From an uncultured Bacteroidota bacterium (lineage in GTDB: Bacteria; Bacteroidota; Bacteroidia; Bacteroidales; P3), in contig CACYPU010000006.1 of assembly GCA_902776365.1 (NCBI GenBank), positions 28,062 to 92,061 on the forward strand: DNA of 64,000 bases, written 5' to 3'. Position numbers and translations under genes: made by a program. This document shows, one piece after another, positions 18,478 through 28,930 of the stretch; the stretch's first letter is position 1, and each line of letters starts with the position of its first letter. The notes under the pieces were generated by a model. The model was given only the letters and a program-made list of their open reading frames with translations. It had not been told where the DNA came from and searched no databases.

Positions 18478-19290
18478 TTAATGTTCAATCCAGTCGAATT
18501 TAGGTGTTTCAATTCCGACAGGGAATGTCTTCTTTATTTTGTGTCCTATCCAGTATTTGGGGGCTACCACACGTTCGTGCTCTCCAAGGTAGGCGCTCCA
18601 CCAGGCGAAAGTGCTGTTGCTGATGATGGCGATGTCGGCATGCTGTATGATTTGGAAGTCGACAATGGGGCTGTTGCTCTCGAAATGATAGTTGGACTTG
18701 TGCTCAAAATCGCGTTTGACGCTTTCGATGTCATCGCTGACAAAAAGCACTTCGTATTGGTCGAGGTCTGGTATTAGTGAAAGCGCTTTGCGGTAGTAAT
18801 CTATTGGCAGAGAGACATCTTTTCCGCCCATGCCTTCGAATTCCACTTCGGTATAGTCGGTACGACGTAGATGTACGGCCACGGTCTTATGCTGGCGGAA
18901 GAACTCTCCGTATTTTTTTTCAAAGGCTTCACGGTAGGGTTTGCGGATACGGAATGCCTTTTTTACGGCAGCAATGTCGTTGCGAAAGTAGTTGTCGCTT
19001 TGGAAGTAACCCTCGTAATAGTGCGATCCGGCAAGTGGCGTTATCATTGTGCGGCCATCGTCGTCTGTGATTTTGTCGTGTATCAATCGACGACAGATAC
19101 GACGATACTGCTTTGTTAGCCATGGATGGCGGTAAATAAATGGCAGTATGTGGTTGAGTTTGAAGTATTGCAGACGGAATGGATATTCCCAAGTGCTGCA
19201 GAACGGCAACGCCATGCCTTTCAGGCCAAGACCAAAGGCATATTGGAACATCTGGTTCCCCATTTGGCAATATAGTGCTATTGTATGCAT
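18478..19290 (-). CDS. GT11 alpha-1,2-fucosyltransferase
   Basis: A 270-residue enzyme. [10 protein letters not shown] at 11-20, the GDP-fucose motif [10 protein letters not shown] (HxRRxD at 140-145) and [13 protein letters not shown] at 224-236 are the three GT11 motifs. This family makes Fuc-alpha-1,2-Gal (H antigen-type) linkages. With the GT10 enzyme and gmd/fcl, all parts for a doubly fucosylated motif are in one operon. It overlaps the preceding GT4 by 13 nt. Confidence 0.92.
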   Translation of the reverse strand: MHTIALYCQMGNQMFQYAFGLGLKGMALPFCSTWEYPFRLQYFKLNHILPFIYRHPWLTKQYRRICRRLIHDKITDDDGRTMITPLAGSHYYEGYFQSDNYFRNDIAAVKKAFRIRKPYREAFEKKYGEFFRQHKTVAVHLRRTDYTEVEFEGMGGKDVSLPIDYYRKALSLIPDLDQYEVLFVSDDIESVKRDFEHKSNYHFESNSPIVDFQIIQHADIAIISNSTFAWWSAYLGEHERVVAPKYWIGHKIKKTFPVGIETPKFDWIEH

Positions 19291-20510
19291 CGGGCGTAGA
19301 GGTCGATGTATTGCTTGGCGATGCGGTCGATATTGAAGCGCTTGACGACATCGTCACGGATGGCTTGACGTTTGTAGGTGAGATCCATAGCCGTGGAAAT
19401 GCATTCGGCTAATGACTCGATGGTGTAATTTGGACAGCAGATACCGTTATCGGGAGTAATGAGCTCATCGATAATTCCGCAAGGGAAAGCCACCACGGGA
19501 CAACCACAGGCCATGGATTCAATAGATGTCTGAGAAAAAGATTCTTGTGAGGACGCTAGTACAAATAGGTCAGAAGCGGAGTAGGCTATAGAGAGAAGAC
19601 GGGGATTAGCTAGGGGACCAGTGCCTACAACAGGATAGTCGCATTGAGGAAGAGCCCCTTTGCCGACACAGAGGAGTGTGATATCACTCCGATGTAAAGA
19701 GTCAAGGGCTTTTGTCAGGATGTCAAGTCCTTTGTGGCTGTCATTGATATCAGAGGCACAGAAACATATTACTTTGCTGTCTATAGGAAGTCTTAATGCC
19801 TCCCGACAGAAAGAACGATCAAGAATGGCAAACTGTTCGGGTTCTAGTCCATTGTGTATAATGTCAATGGGGTAGGAGGGAAAGAGTGAATGCTGGCGAT
19901 AGAATTGTTCCATCATGCGAGAGAGGGCCACCATGTGGATGTTTTGCCGACCATCGGCAAGGGCATCTTTCTTTATCCTTACAAAATCTTTTTCCATGGC
20001 GGCGAAAGGTTCTTTGAGCCGCACGGCCTCGTCACTATAATGGAAACCGCCGTAGGCGATGTTTTCGTCATGGAACGTCCACACTATATGTTTGTTGATT
20101 CTGTCAAAGAATGTTTGGTAGTCAATGAAATTTTCCACCCAGTGTAGATGTAGGATATCGGCTTGTTGTACTAGTGGGTGTTGTGAAAGGTCGAAATTGG
20201 AAACGGGTAGGGTATAGGCAGCTCCATAGACTCTGTCGAGTACATTCAGTTGCCGTTCGTAACGCTCTACCTGTGTCAGACATCTCCCTCGGCGACGCAG
20301 TATCTGCTCTGCCTTGCGAACGACGGAAAGTGATGAGGGTTGATATAAGCCCATGTTGGGTTGGGCAGCAGTGATGGTGTCGTCGTCAGAACTCTTGAAT
20401 CGCACCAGCATTCGGCTGTCTACACCTTGTCGGAGCATTGCCTTGTGGATACGCTGGGCTGCAATACCGGCACCGCCATGGTCCATTGTGGCTATGTGGA
20501 GAACTCTCAT
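19278..20510 (-). CDS. GT4 family glycosyltransferase
   Basis: A 410-residue GT-B enzyme: [26 protein letters not shown] at the N-terminus, then [19 protein letters not shown] and [23 protein letters not shown] with the E of IESMACG. The ATG at 20510 overlaps the previous stop (ATGA) and is preferred over an upstream ATG at 20534. This WcaC/colanic-acid-like subtype is often found beside GT11 genes. Confidence 0.87.
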   Translation of the reverse strand: MRVLHIATMDHGGAGIAAQRIHKAMLRQGVDSRMLVRFKSSDDDTITAAQPNMGLYQPSSLSVVRKAEQILRRRGRCLTQVERYERQLNVLDRVYGAAYTLPVSNFDLSQHPLVQQADILHLHWVENFIDYQTFFDRINKHIVWTFHDENIAYGGFHYSDEAVRLKEPFAAMEKDFVRIKKDALADGRQNIHMVALSRMMEQFYRQHSLFPSYPIDIIHNGLEPEQFAILDRSFCREALRLPIDSKVICFCASDINDSHKGLDILTKALDSLHRSDITLLCVGKGALPQCDYPVVGTGPLANPRLLSIAYSASDLFVLASSQESFSQTSIESMACGCPVVAFPCGIIDELITPDNGICCPNYTIESLAECISTAMDLTYKRQAIRDDVVKRFNIDRIAKQYIDLYARCIQ

Positions 20511-21463
20511 TGCGGTTGTTTCATAAAACCCCATTGACGGAGCAGTTTCTTTATTCCACGTTTCAGCTTTGTCGAGGAGGAAAGTTTAGGCGTGTCGGAC
20601 CAGTAGTTATAGAAGATTCTCTGCACTTCGCGGTTGGGACGCAGATGGGGTTCGAGTCGTAAAGAGTCTTTTGCGGGGTCAAAAAGTGGTGCTTGCGCGT
20701 CGCTGGAACATTCGTCATTGTAATGGGTGCCGGAGCCGTCCATACCGATATTGCGGGTAAAGGATTTTACAGGCCGGATGCAATAGCCATTGTGCTTGAA
20801 TATGTGATAGTCCCAGACGATGTCCCACGCGTCAATTTTGCCTTCGAGTTGGTCTCGCAACATCTGGCTCATGCCCTCGCCGCCACGGTCGAAACGTTTC
20901 ATTGCTTTGGGACTGGAGAAGAATCTGTCGGCATCTTTAACCTCCCAATCGATGTCTTTCCACCGGTCGGCCCAAGTGGCCCAGCCCCAAGAACAGGAGC
21001 GATGGACGAGGTAGAGGTCGTATTTGGAGGTATATTTTTCTGGAAGTTTGATGTCTACATTCATACCGCCGATAGTCCAAATTCTCTTGTCAGTTTCGTA
21101 TTTGTCCAGAGCACGATTCATAAAGGATAGGAAATCTGGAATAGTTTCTATGTCATCTTCCACCACAATCACACGACCATATTTTTGCACAATGGATGTG
21201 ACGCCGTTGATTATAGATTTGGCACAACCATTGTTTTGGTTAGAGAAATGAAGTAGGATCTCTTTAAAACCTTCAATTTTACTCGCGATTTCACGTACTT
21301 CTGCTATTTTTTTCAGTCCTTCTGTTGGAGTGTCATTCTTTGCGCCGTCGGCAAAAACATGAATTGTACTTTCTGAAGCTAATGTGTTGTTTTTTAGGGC
21401 TTCGATGGTACGGCGAGTATGTTCTGGACGATTATATACAAACAGTGCAATGTGTGCAAGCAT
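20507..21463 (-). CDS. GNT-I-like GT-A glycosyltransferase (HlpA-like)
   Basis: A 318-residue protein. LAHIALFVYNRPEHTRRTIEAL, VIVVEDDIETIPDFLSFMNRAL (EDD as the metal motif) and SCSWGWATWADRW match the GNT-I-like family known from HlpA-type proteins and Bacteroidota capsule loci. The ATG at 21463 starts the conserved region; the longer frame to 21556 would run into the neighbouring GT2 gene. Confidence 0.8.
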   Translation of the reverse strand: MLAHIALFVYNRPEHTRRTIEALKNNTLASESTIHVFADGAKNDTPTEGLKKIAEVREIASKIEGFKEILLHFSNQNNGCAKSIINGVTSIVQKYGRVIVVEDDIETIPDFLSFMNRALDKYETDKRIWTIGGMNVDIKLPEKYTSKYDLYLVHRSCSWGWATWADRWKDIDWEVKDADRFFSSPKAMKRFDRGGEGMSQMLRDQLEGKIDAWDIVWDYHIFKHNGYCIRPVKSFTRNIGMDGSGTHYNDECSSDAQAPLFDPAKDSLRLEPHLRPNREVQRIFYNYWSDTPKLSSSTKLKRGIKKLLRQWGFMKQPQ

Positions 21464-21465
21464 GG

Positions 21466-22356
21466 TTATCGGGTAAGTAACTGACGTATGTAATTGAATG
21501 GTTTTAAGATAATCTTTCCTAGTTTGTATGCCTTGGAATTCCGGTTCCCCTCCCATTCTGTCATGACATTGATAATAATATTCTTTAATTCAAAGTTCCA
21601 CTCATCAATACTTTTTTGTAATTCTTCATCATGTATTACACTTCTCAATTCAGATAACATGATGATATTTTCCATCATATTACGGTACCATTTATTTGTG
21701 GTCCAAATACCGACATTTTTTCGAAAAACAGACATGTATCCAGGAATACCCGCAATCTTACCTCGATCACGATACAGATATAATGTACAAATATCCATAC
21801 ACATTACCCAACCCATATTACGACGAATTGTTTCGGCTTGCTGATTGAGTCGACACATTAAAGTAGTGGTGTGAAGATATCCGCCCCAAAGAAGCTCTTT
21901 AACCGATAGCCCTTCTTTAGGCGCGGGGTTATCGTAGGACTCGAATGCCTTTTTTTGTTGGTCATATTCGCGAAATTGATGATAGCAAATAGATACTTCT
22001 GGATGTGCTTCCATAAAATCAAACTGTTTTTGGAGTTTTTGTGGATCACACCAATAGTCATCTCCTTCACAGAAAGTTATGTATTTCCCTTTTGCCCTTG
22101 GTATTAGGAAAGTTGCCCATATTTCTTTCTTCTGAGAAAATTGATTTTTGGACTGAAATATTGTCTGTATTTTGTTTGGATATTTTTCGGCATATTCCCG
22201 TATAATTTCAGTAGATCCATCGTTGGATGCATCATCATGGATTATTATTTCGTATGGGAATGTAGTTTCCTGTGATACGAGTCCATCGAGACATTGTCGT
22301 AAGTAGGGGGCTTGATTATATACCACACATAAAGCGCTAACAAGAGGCACTTCCAT
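21466..22356 (-). CDS. GT2 family glycosyltransferase
   Basis: A 296-residue enzyme: LVSALCVVYNQAPYLRQCLDG, IIHDDASNDGS, ITFCEGDDYWCDPQKLQKQ (DXD-type EGDDYW). The EGDDYW form and KLxxQ are typical of a Bacteroidota GT2 group. Its end overlaps nothing, and its start overlaps the upstream GT2 by 20 nt. Confidence 0.87.
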   Translation of the reverse strand: MEVPLVSALCVVYNQAPYLRQCLDGLVSQETTFPYEIIIHDDASNDGSTEIIREYAEKYPNKIQTIFQSKNQFSQKKEIWATFLIPRAKGKYITFCEGDDYWCDPQKLQKQFDFMEAHPEVSICYHQFREYDQQKKAFESYDNPAPKEGLSVKELLWGGYLHTTTLMCRLNQQAETIRRNMGWVMCMDICTLYLYRDRGKIAGIPGYMSVFRKNVGIWTTNKWYRNMMENIIMLSELRSVIHDEELQKSIDEWNFELKNIIINVMTEWEGNRNSKAYKLGKIILKPFNYIRQLLTR

Positions 22357-23152
22357 ATAAAAGTTGTTTTATTTTTCTACGAATTATAATTTTTAATCTC
22401 AATAATTTGAGGGAACAAAAAAGGATTGCATGTTCAATGTGGCTGATATCCTGTAAGAGCGCGTTTTGAACATAGTAGACTTTCTCCGAAGTTTTTAATT
22501 GTCGATACCCATTTTTTAGAACCAGCATATAGTAATCCTTCCAAAAAAAATCATCAGAGTTACACTCGCTAGCTCCGCCAGGGGAGAAATATGCAATTTC
22601 TAATGGAATGTATTTTTTTCTTATTTTTTTGTCGAAAAACCAACGCAAATTAAACTCAAAATCAGCGGCATATGGGTATCGTAAATTATATAGACCAAGT
22701 TTTGTAAAAATGCATTTCTTATAGAAGATAGATTGATGGCATCTATTGGCAGATATGTTTTTCATGGTCCATTCTCCACGATTATCTTCGGAAAGGATGG
22801 GCGAACATACTTCGCCATAAATCACCTCAAAACAACTTATATTATTGGAAAATAGTTCTTTGAGTGTGTTTTGTGTTAGAAGATAATCATCACTACCGAG
22901 AAAATAAAGCCACTCACCTTGTGCCTTTTTGATGCCCTTGTTCATTGCGTCATAAATACCTTTGTCTGGCTCTGAGTAGATACGAATCCGGATGTCGTTA
23001 TACGATTGGGCAACCTTGAGGGTGTCATCGGTCGAAGCACCATCCATCACCAGTACTTCCCAGTCGGTAAATGTTTGGCATACAATACTGTCGAGCGCTC
23101 CCGACAAAACCGATGCACTATTGTATGTCGGTATAATTATGGAAAGTTTCAT
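22337..23152 (-). CDS. GT2 family glycosyltransferase (WcaA-like)
   Basis: A 271-residue enzyme: LSIIIPTYNSASVLSGALDS, VMDGASTDDTL, EPDKGIYDAMNKGIKKAQGEWLYFLGSDD. This is the PGLS/WcaA-like group with EPDxGIYDAMNKG. HQSIFYKK and YAADFEFNLRWF form the acceptor and catalytic region. AT-rich compared with the export operon. Confidence 0.87.
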   Translation of the reverse strand: MKLSIIIPTYNSASVLSGALDSIVCQTFTDWEVLVMDGASTDDTLKVAQSYNDIRIRIYSEPDKGIYDAMNKGIKKAQGEWLYFLGSDDYLLTQNTLKELFSNNISCFEVIYGEVCSPILSEDNRGEWTMKNISANRCHQSIFYKKCIFTKLGLYNLRYPYAADFEFNLRWFFDKKIRKKYIPLEIAYFSPGGASECNSDDFFWKDYYMLVLKNGYRQLKTSEKVYYVQNALLQDISHIEHAILFCSLKLLRLKIIIRRKIKQLLYGSASC

Positions 23153-23195
23153 TTTAAGTACTGACTATCTATCCCTTGACAAGCCACCGTAGCTC

Positions 23196-24347
23196 CTACG
23201 CTAGTATGGCTTGGTAGACATGTGATAGTTTTTTTGCGCTTTCTTCCCAGGAGAAGAGTTGCACTCGTTCCCAACCACGGGCTATCTGGTCTTCTTTATC
23301 TTGTTCGGATGCCAGAAGAAATGCTTCAAAATGATCTGCCAGGTCACCTCTATGGTTGATATCGAAGTAGATGGCCGCATCGCCGCCCACTTCGGGGAAA
23401 CAGCTGGCATTGTTGAGCATCACCGGGCATCCGCAAACAAACGACTCTAATATTGGCATGCCGAAACCTTCATGAGCCGATGGATAGATAAAGACGATGG
23501 CATTTTGATACAGGGCCTGCATCTCTTGTTCTGTAGCATATCGTTGGATGACATGTTCCGACAATCCAAGGGAAGCAATCACACGCTGTTCGTCCTTTTC
23601 AAAAGGTCGTCCAGTACACACTATTCGCAATTCCGGATGCCGCTGTATTATTATTGCGCATTCTTCAATGAAAGGGTTGAAGTTTTTATATGCCCGGCGT
23701 TCACCAACATAAAGTAAATATGGGAAGGAACATAGTGAATGATACCGAGTGGGAGGGGGGATTGGCGCTCCGTGTGGTGTTACCGTTATTTTTTCTGGTG
23801 GAATGTTGAAGATGTCAATAAGGTCCTTTTTTGTATTTTCGGACGGCACATGGATATGTGCTGCCAGCGGGCAGAGAAGTTTCTTTTGTTTAGACTGAAG
23901 TTCATTCTCACCAATTAATTCAGGAATCATGTCATGTACCGTTAGCACAAAGGGCTTGCCATTCAGATAGGGAAGAAAATATGAATCAAAGAATGTCGGC
24001 TCAAAGACGTCGAATTGTTGCCGTTTCAATAGTCTAATACAATACTCTTGATTGATATTTAGACCATCGTTTTCATGCCCTGCCACATGCATTATCCTTC
24101 GAGTCAGTGTTCTTTGTCCCTTAAACAATTTCTTCCCCTCGAACCACCTTTTGTGAATATCGTGTAAAGGTTTTACATTTGAAGCAAGTTGACATTCTTT
24201 TAAATGAACATTATCGCTTTCTTTGATACCAATTATACAATCAACACTTTCTTCATTCTGCAAATGGGAAATCAATTCCGCATAAGAACGTGACACACCG
24301 CCAAAGCGTTGCATCTCAAAGGCCTGGTAGTCGAAGAGGATTTTCAT
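23196..24347 (-). CDS. GT4 family glycosyltransferase (mannosyltransferase-like)
   Basis: A 383-residue GT-B enzyme resembling the WbaZ/MtfB group: FDYQAFEMQRFGGVSRSYAEL, LLYVGERRAYKNFNPFIEE, IYPSAHEGFGMPILESFVCGCPV and EVGGDAAIYFD. The GERRxYKN and EGFGxPxLE motifs bind the nucleotide sugar. GDP-mannose is also the gmd substrate, so a mannose donor is plausible but not proven. Confidence 0.85.
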   Translation of the reverse strand: MKILFDYQAFEMQRFGGVSRSYAELISHLQNEESVDCIIGIKESDNVHLKECQLASNVKPLHDIHKRWFEGKKLFKGQRTLTRRIMHVAGHENDGLNINQEYCIRLLKRQQFDVFEPTFFDSYFLPYLNGKPFVLTVHDMIPELIGENELQSKQKKLLCPLAAHIHVPSENTKKDLIDIFNIPPEKITVTPHGAPIPPPTRYHSLCSFPYLLYVGERRAYKNFNPFIEECAIIIQRHPELRIVCTGRPFEKDEQRVIASLGLSEHVIQRYATEQEMQALYQNAIVFIYPSAHEGFGMPILESFVCGCPVMLNNASCFPEVGGDAAIYFDINHRGDLADHFEAFLLASEQDKEDQIARGWERVQLFSWEESAKKLSHVYQAILA

Positions 24348-24353
24348 ATAGAT

Positions 24354-25289
24354 TTAGAAGATGGAAAAGATTTCTTTTGCATTGTAATCCTCTTTGTCGG
24401 GGATGGCAAGTACATCATAGTAGAAGGGCAATCCGTCCCCAATAGTGTTGTTGATATAGGATTTTAATAGAGCCTTGTTGTTGATATCTACTTTATCGAA
24501 AAGATTTCCGAAATTGTCGAACAATATACATTCATGATAGCCCAATTCATTAAGTATAGGAAATATTGAAAGAGTGTCTTCTCTTTGTTCTGCGCAGTAG
24601 GCTTTATCCCACTCGAAGAATATTAAAGGGCGCCATTTATGCAAGCATTGTTTTGCACCACGAATGACTTTGAAGTCAAAACCATCAGTGTCAACTTTTA
24701 TTAAATCAAAAAAAATGTTTTTGTACTTTGCATCAATGAGTTGATCAAGGGTTTGCGAAAGAATGCCCTTCCCGTCAGACGTATGTGTACAGCGCAATAA
24801 TCTATTTGTTCCGTTTGTGGTTTCTGGTTGGTAGTCCTTTTCGTTGGGATTGTCCGTCAAATAGCAGGTCTCCAGCTTGTAGTTATAATTGTGGTTGAGA
24901 TTATGCTGAATTAGTTTTGCAAATGACTCGTTTCCTTCGACGCACAGATAGAAAGCGTCTTTCAGACCGATATTTAGAACGGTATCGCCAACATTGGCTC
25001 CTACGTCAACAATGTTGATTGTCCGCTTCAATTCTTTGTGAAGGTAGTGACATAGTTTAGAAAGTTGTCTGTCGTAAAGCGGAAACTCTTTTTGATAGAA
25101 AGGTAGTTGATGCGCGAAGTTGCACAAGAGACGTTGCCCATTGGAATGAGTTTTAATTATGGTATTGCCCTTCCCCTTGTTTATTGATAGGTTGTATAAT
25201 AGATTGGCACGACGAGCTAGTTTGCTTTTTCTCGTATGATAATACAAGGCATATGCATAAATTATTGAAAAAAATGGATTGTATTTCAT
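24354..25289 (-). CDS. FkbM family methyltransferase, second copy
   Basis: A 311-residue protein. NIVDVGANVGDTVLNI is SAM motif I, LCVEGNE is motif II and DLIKVDTDGFDFKVIRGA is the FkbM-family signature. It differs strongly from the other FkbM protein here (10689-11660), so it is not a recent duplicate. Probably methylates another position of the glycan. Confidence 0.85.
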   Translation of the reverse strand: MKYNPFFSIIYAYALYYHTRKSKLARRANLLYNLSINKGKGNTIIKTHSNGQRLLCNFAHQLPFYQKEFPLYDRQLSKLCHYLHKELKRTINIVDVGANVGDTVLNIGLKDAFYLCVEGNESFAKLIQHNLNHNYNYKLETCYLTDNPNEKDYQPETTNGTNRLLRCTHTSDGKGILSQTLDQLIDAKYKNIFFDLIKVDTDGFDFKVIRGAKQCLHKWRPLIFFEWDKAYCAEQREDTLSIFPILNELGYHECILFDNFGNLFDKVDINNKALLKSYINNTIGDGLPFYYDVLAIPDKEDYNAKEIFSIF

Positions 25290-25306
25290 GGCTGAAATGG
25301 ATTTGA

Positions 25307-26569
25307 TTACATAACCTCCAACCCCATAAAGCCAGATTGTTTTGAATTGAGTACCTTCCCGTACTTGGATGAAGAACCTTCAATATGCATCAAAACACAA
25401 TCTGGTGCCCAAAAATAACTTGTAATATCTGGTTGGTGTAAGGTAATACCCACTTTGTATTCCCCACAGAATAAATATTGGGGTAAACGGATACGTCGGT
25501 TAATTGTAAAATCACCTGATTCTATTTTCGTCGACTCACCACAGAAATGTCCGTTGTCAAATGTTGCAACTGGGACATTATCAATGGTGCTTATCCGAAA
25601 TGCGATGTCTGCACAAATGGACAGATTTGTTCTCCCCGATACAGATATGTCAATATATCTTTGATTCTGAGTAATGGTTGTCGTATCATTATCAGAACCG
25701 TTAAAAACTATCTCTTTGATTTCTACGTATGAGACTTGTTGTGTTATATGGTCTATTATTTTACCTCCATTTTTCTGTGGCTCTTTGAGATATTGGTCGA
25801 TGGCATTATCTACAGTCCCGTCGAAAATAATTCTTCCACAATCCATTACAATTCCCCTTCGACACAAATTTCTGACAGCTATCATATTATGACTCACAAA
25901 TAAAACTGTCCTTCCTTCTCCTTTGCTGACGTCTTGCATCTTGCCGATGGCTTTCTTTTGGAATTCAGCGTCGCCAACGGCGAGGACTTCGTCGACGACG
26001 AGGATTTCGGGGTCGAGGTGGGCGGCGACGGCGAAGCCGAGGCGTACCATCATGCCGCTGCTGTAACGCTTGACAGGTGTGTCTATATAACGTTCGCAGC
26101 CGCTGAAGTCGATTATCTCGTCGAGCTTTTTGGCAATCTCTTGTTTGGTCATGCCAAGGATGGCACCATTCATGTAGATGTTCTCACGTCCCGTCATCTC
26201 GGGGTGGAAGCCGGTGCCGACTTCCAGCAAGCTGCCGATGCGGCCACGGGCACGGATGGTGCCTGTGGTGGGGGCGGTGACCTTGGAGAGTATCTTCAGC
26301 AGGGTGCTCTTGCCGGCACCGTTCTTGCCGATGATGCCCACCACGTCGCCCTGCTCGACCTTGAAGTCGATGTCCTTCAGGGCCCAGACATATTCGCTCT
26401 CTCCCTTGGTGCTGCGGTCGTTGGTCTCGCCGATGGTCAGGTAGGGGTCTTCCTTACCCTGGATGCTCATCGTCCACCAGCGCTTGAGGTCATGAGCCAG
26501 AGTGCCAGTACTCACCAAACCTAGCCGGTATATCTTGCTAATATTATTGAATTCTATTGCTGTCGACAT
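25307..26569 (-). CDS. wzt: ABC transporter ATP-binding protein with C-terminal glycan-recognition domain (Wzt)
   Basis: A 420-residue protein. ATPase domain: Walker A GKNGAGKST (81-89), signature YSSGMMVRLGFA (169-180), Walker B VVDEVLAVGD (191-200) and switch SHN (226-228). Residues about 270-420 form a beta-rich extension like the Wzt C-terminal domain, which recognises the capped non-reducing end of O-antigens before export. It pairs with the permease at 32515-33387, about 6 kb away. Its presence implies cytoplasmic completion of the glycan before export. Confidence 0.92.
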   Translation of the reverse strand: MSTAIEFNNISKIYRLGLVSTGTLAHDLKRWWTMSIQGKEDPYLTIGETNDRSTKGESEYVWALKDIDFKVEQGDVVGIIGKNGAGKSTLLKILSKVTAPTTGTIRARGRIGSLLEVGTGFHPEMTGRENIYMNGAILGMTKQEIAKKLDEIIDFSGCERYIDTPVKRYSSGMMVRLGFAVAAHLDPEILVVDEVLAVGDAEFQKKAIGKMQDVSKGEGRTVLFVSHNMIAVRNLCRRGIVMDCGRIIFDGTVDNAIDQYLKEPQKNGGKIIDHITQQVSYVEIKEIVFNGSDNDTTTITQNQRYIDISVSGRTNLSICADIAFRISTIDNVPVATFDNGHFCGESTKIESGDFTINRRIRLPQYLFCGEYKVGITLHQPDITSYFWAPDCVLMHIEGSSSKYGKVLNSKQSGFMGLEVM

Positions 26570-26583
26570 TCTTTATGATTGGT

Positions 26584-27483
26584 CTAAAGATTGAAATCTT
26601 CTTTCACTCGTTTGGCAAACAATGATGCACCATGATAATTTAGATGCAACTCGTCTGCATATAAAATATTTAATCGAAAAAGTGAATCATTGTAGTAGTT
26701 TTTGTATTCTATTTTGTTTTTTCTTGACAGATTATTCATCATTTTTTCAAGCTCGTTCCATATACGAGAATCGGTCTTCTCAATATAATGGTTTGTTACA
26801 GGTGGCAGAACAATAATGAATCTGACATTTAGACTGTCACAAATAATAGCCATGTTTTGAATGTCTTTTGAATAGTGTTCTTCTGCTCTTATAATATCAT
26901 TATATTGGGGATATTGGATGTATTCATGTTCACCATCCCATTCTTTAAAGATTGGTGAGTATCCCAAGGAATCAATATATTGTTCTTCGTTATCATATCC
27001 ATATGGAACCTCTTTGAAAATGGGCTTGACTTTTGCCCCTCGAAGATTCATTTGACTTGATAAGAATGCGGAATTTTCAAAGAAGAACATTCCGGAGGAG
27101 ATATTCATGTATCTTTTATACGAAAAAACTTGATATTTGTCTGTATGTGGCGGGTACGGTAAGGCGGCTGATACCGGAAAAATCACCACCTTGAGATTCT
27201 TCATTTGGGGTGCATACTTCTGCAGAATGCGTACATCATAGTAACTTGTGCGAGCTGCTGTTGCGCAATTGAATGCACTGTCTCCAAAAATATGGGGGTC
27301 AAAACTATTTGCAAATAGTGAATTACCAAGTAGTAAGATGCTGATTTTGTCGGAGTGATATTGCATGTAGTTGCTCTTGTACCGATATTCATTGTTCCGA
27401 TAAGAGAATAGAATTTCTCCCACGACAATTGGAATTGTAATAAAGATGCTGACAAAAACCACGTCTTTGATGAACTGTTTCAT
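26584..27483 (-). CDS. SGNH-hydrolase-like membrane-anchored partner of MBOAT
   Basis: A 299-residue protein with one N-terminal membrane anchor (about 7-26). ILLLGNSLFANSFD (Ser55 in GNS) and a C-terminal DELH (D277, H280) form the Ser and Asp-xx-His parts of an SGNH esterase/acyltransferase. It lies directly after the MBOAT gene (3 nt). Such pairs (compare AlgI/AlgJ/AlgX and PatA/PatB) transfer acetyl groups to polysaccharides in the periplasm; assignment by context. Confidence 0.75.
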   Translation of the reverse strand: MKQFIKDVVFVSIFITIPIVVGEILFSYRNNEYRYKSNYMQYHSDKISILLLGNSLFANSFDPHIFGDSAFNCATAARTSYYDVRILQKYAPQMKNLKVVIFPVSAALPYPPHTDKYQVFSYKRYMNISSGMFFFENSAFLSSQMNLRGAKVKPIFKEVPYGYDNEEQYIDSLGYSPIFKEWDGEHEYIQYPQYNDIIRAEEHYSKDIQNMAIICDSLNVRFIIVLPPVTNHYIEKTDSRIWNELEKMMNNLSRKNKIEYKNYYNDSLFRLNILYADELHLNYHGASLFAKRVKEDFNL

Positions 27484-27486
27484 TTC

Positions 27487-28926
27487 CTAGAATTGGAAGT
27501 AGATGAATTCTTGATAGTCACCACGGAAGAAGATGGTTGAAGCAAGGAAAAAGGCGTAGATGCAGTATCGAATCCAGCGGTTGCAGAAGATATTCTCCCA
27601 GTTCTGCAGGCCGTGTTCCTTATTACGCTGGAGCCATTCTACTACAATCATGATTCCAACGGGCAACATTTCCCAATGGGTGAATATTTTATATATGCCT
27701 GTAAGGGTTTCAGAAGTGAGCATTTCGTGTAAATAACCCGCTGTAGATGGAATTCCTGTGGCACGGAAGATAATCCATCCGACGAGAGCCAACATGAAGG
27801 TTAAGGTCATCTGACCCAGTTCTTTCACCGAAGGCAGCCAGCGCCCGGCCGCCACGGTGTCGGTATATTTGCGGTTTTGGCCTAGCAGGATAAGTGGTAG
27901 GAAGAGGCAGGCATGGTAGAAGCCCCAGGAGAGGAATGTCCAGTTGGCACCATGCCACAAGCCACTGACTAGGAAGATGATGAAGGTGTTGCGCATTACC
28001 TTGAATTTGCCTACTCGACTGCCTCCAAGTGGAATGTAAATGTAATCGCGGAACCATGTGGTGAGACTGATATGCCAGCGACGCCAGAACTCTGCGATGT
28101 CGCGGCTAAAATAGGGCGTTTTGAAGTTCTGCATCAGGCGTATACCAAAGAGTTTGGCCGTTCCGATGGCGATATTGCTATAGCCGGCAAAGTCACCATA
28201 AATCTGGAATGTGAAAAAGACGGCTGCCATCAAGTGTTCGCTTCCAGATCCTCCCCAGGCAAATACTTTGTCCACATAACTTGCACAGTTGTCGGCCACC
28301 ACCATCTTCATGAACAACCCCCAGAGTATTTGACGGGCTCCATCGACAACTGTGTCATAATCGAAGGTGCGCTTGCGCTGGAATTGCGGTAACAGATTGG
28401 TAGCTCGTTCGATGGGGCCAGCCACAAGTTGCGGAAAGAAAGCGATATAGGCGAAAAAGGCAATAATGTCTCGGGTGGGCTCAATCTTGTGTTTATAGAC
28501 ATCGATGGAGTAGGATAGGGCTTGGAAGGTGTAGAACGAGATACCGACGGGCAGCACTAGGTGCAGCATGAATTTGTCACCTGCCACACCTAACAATCCA
28601 GCCAACTCAGCTGCGAAGAAGTCGTAGTACTTAAAGAGTCCGAGAATACCGACATTGATGATAATATTGCTCCATAAAGCTGTCTTGCGCCATCGCCCAG
28701 TGGACATTTGCTGTCCACTGAGGTAGGAGCAAAGAGAGGTAAATGCTATAAGGATAAGAAATTTCCAACTCCACAAGCCATAGAAGATATAGCTGGCTAC
28801 CAATACGAATGCATTTTGCCATCGTAACTGTTGTTTCGATTGAGCAATCCACCGGTCAAAAACAAACCAGTAGAGAAAGAACACTACCAACAGAAAAAAT
28901 GCATATTTGATAGAGTTGAAAGCCAT
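27487..28926 (-). CDS. MBOAT family O-acyltransferase (AlgI-like)
   Basis: A 479-residue protein with about 11 transmembrane segments. Family blocks: LPVGISFYTFQALSYSIDVY, FFPQLVAGPIER, FRDYIYIPLGGSR and SGLWHGANWTF (321-331) with the catalytic His325. Moves acetyl groups through the inner membrane for the adjacent SGNH protein, so the polymer is likely O-acetylated outside the cytoplasm. Confidence 0.92.
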   Translation of the reverse strand: MAFNSIKYAFFLLVVFFLYWFVFDRWIAQSKQQLRWQNAFVLVASYIFYGLWSWKFLILIAFTSLCSYLSGQQMSTGRWRKTALWSNIIINVGILGLFKYYDFFAAELAGLLGVAGDKFMLHLVLPVGISFYTFQALSYSIDVYKHKIEPTRDIIAFFAYIAFFPQLVAGPIERATNLLPQFQRKRTFDYDTVVDGARQILWGLFMKMVVADNCASYVDKVFAWGGSGSEHLMAAVFFTFQIYGDFAGYSNIAIGTAKLFGIRLMQNFKTPYFSRDIAEFWRRWHISLTTWFRDYIYIPLGGSRVGKFKVMRNTFIIFLVSGLWHGANWTFLSWGFYHACLFLPLILLGQNRKYTDTVAAGRWLPSVKELGQMTLTFMLALVGWIIFRATGIPSTAGYLHEMLTSETLTGIYKIFTHWEMLPVGIMIVVEWLQRNKEHGLQNWENIFCNRWIRYCIYAFFLASTIFFRGDYQEFIYFQF

Positions 28927-28930
28927 TTCT

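Noticed and set aside
23153-23195. Short palindrome-like sequence in the 43-nt gap between two glycosyltransferase genes
   Set aside because: The dyad is only 4-5 bp and without a T-run; not a credible terminator.
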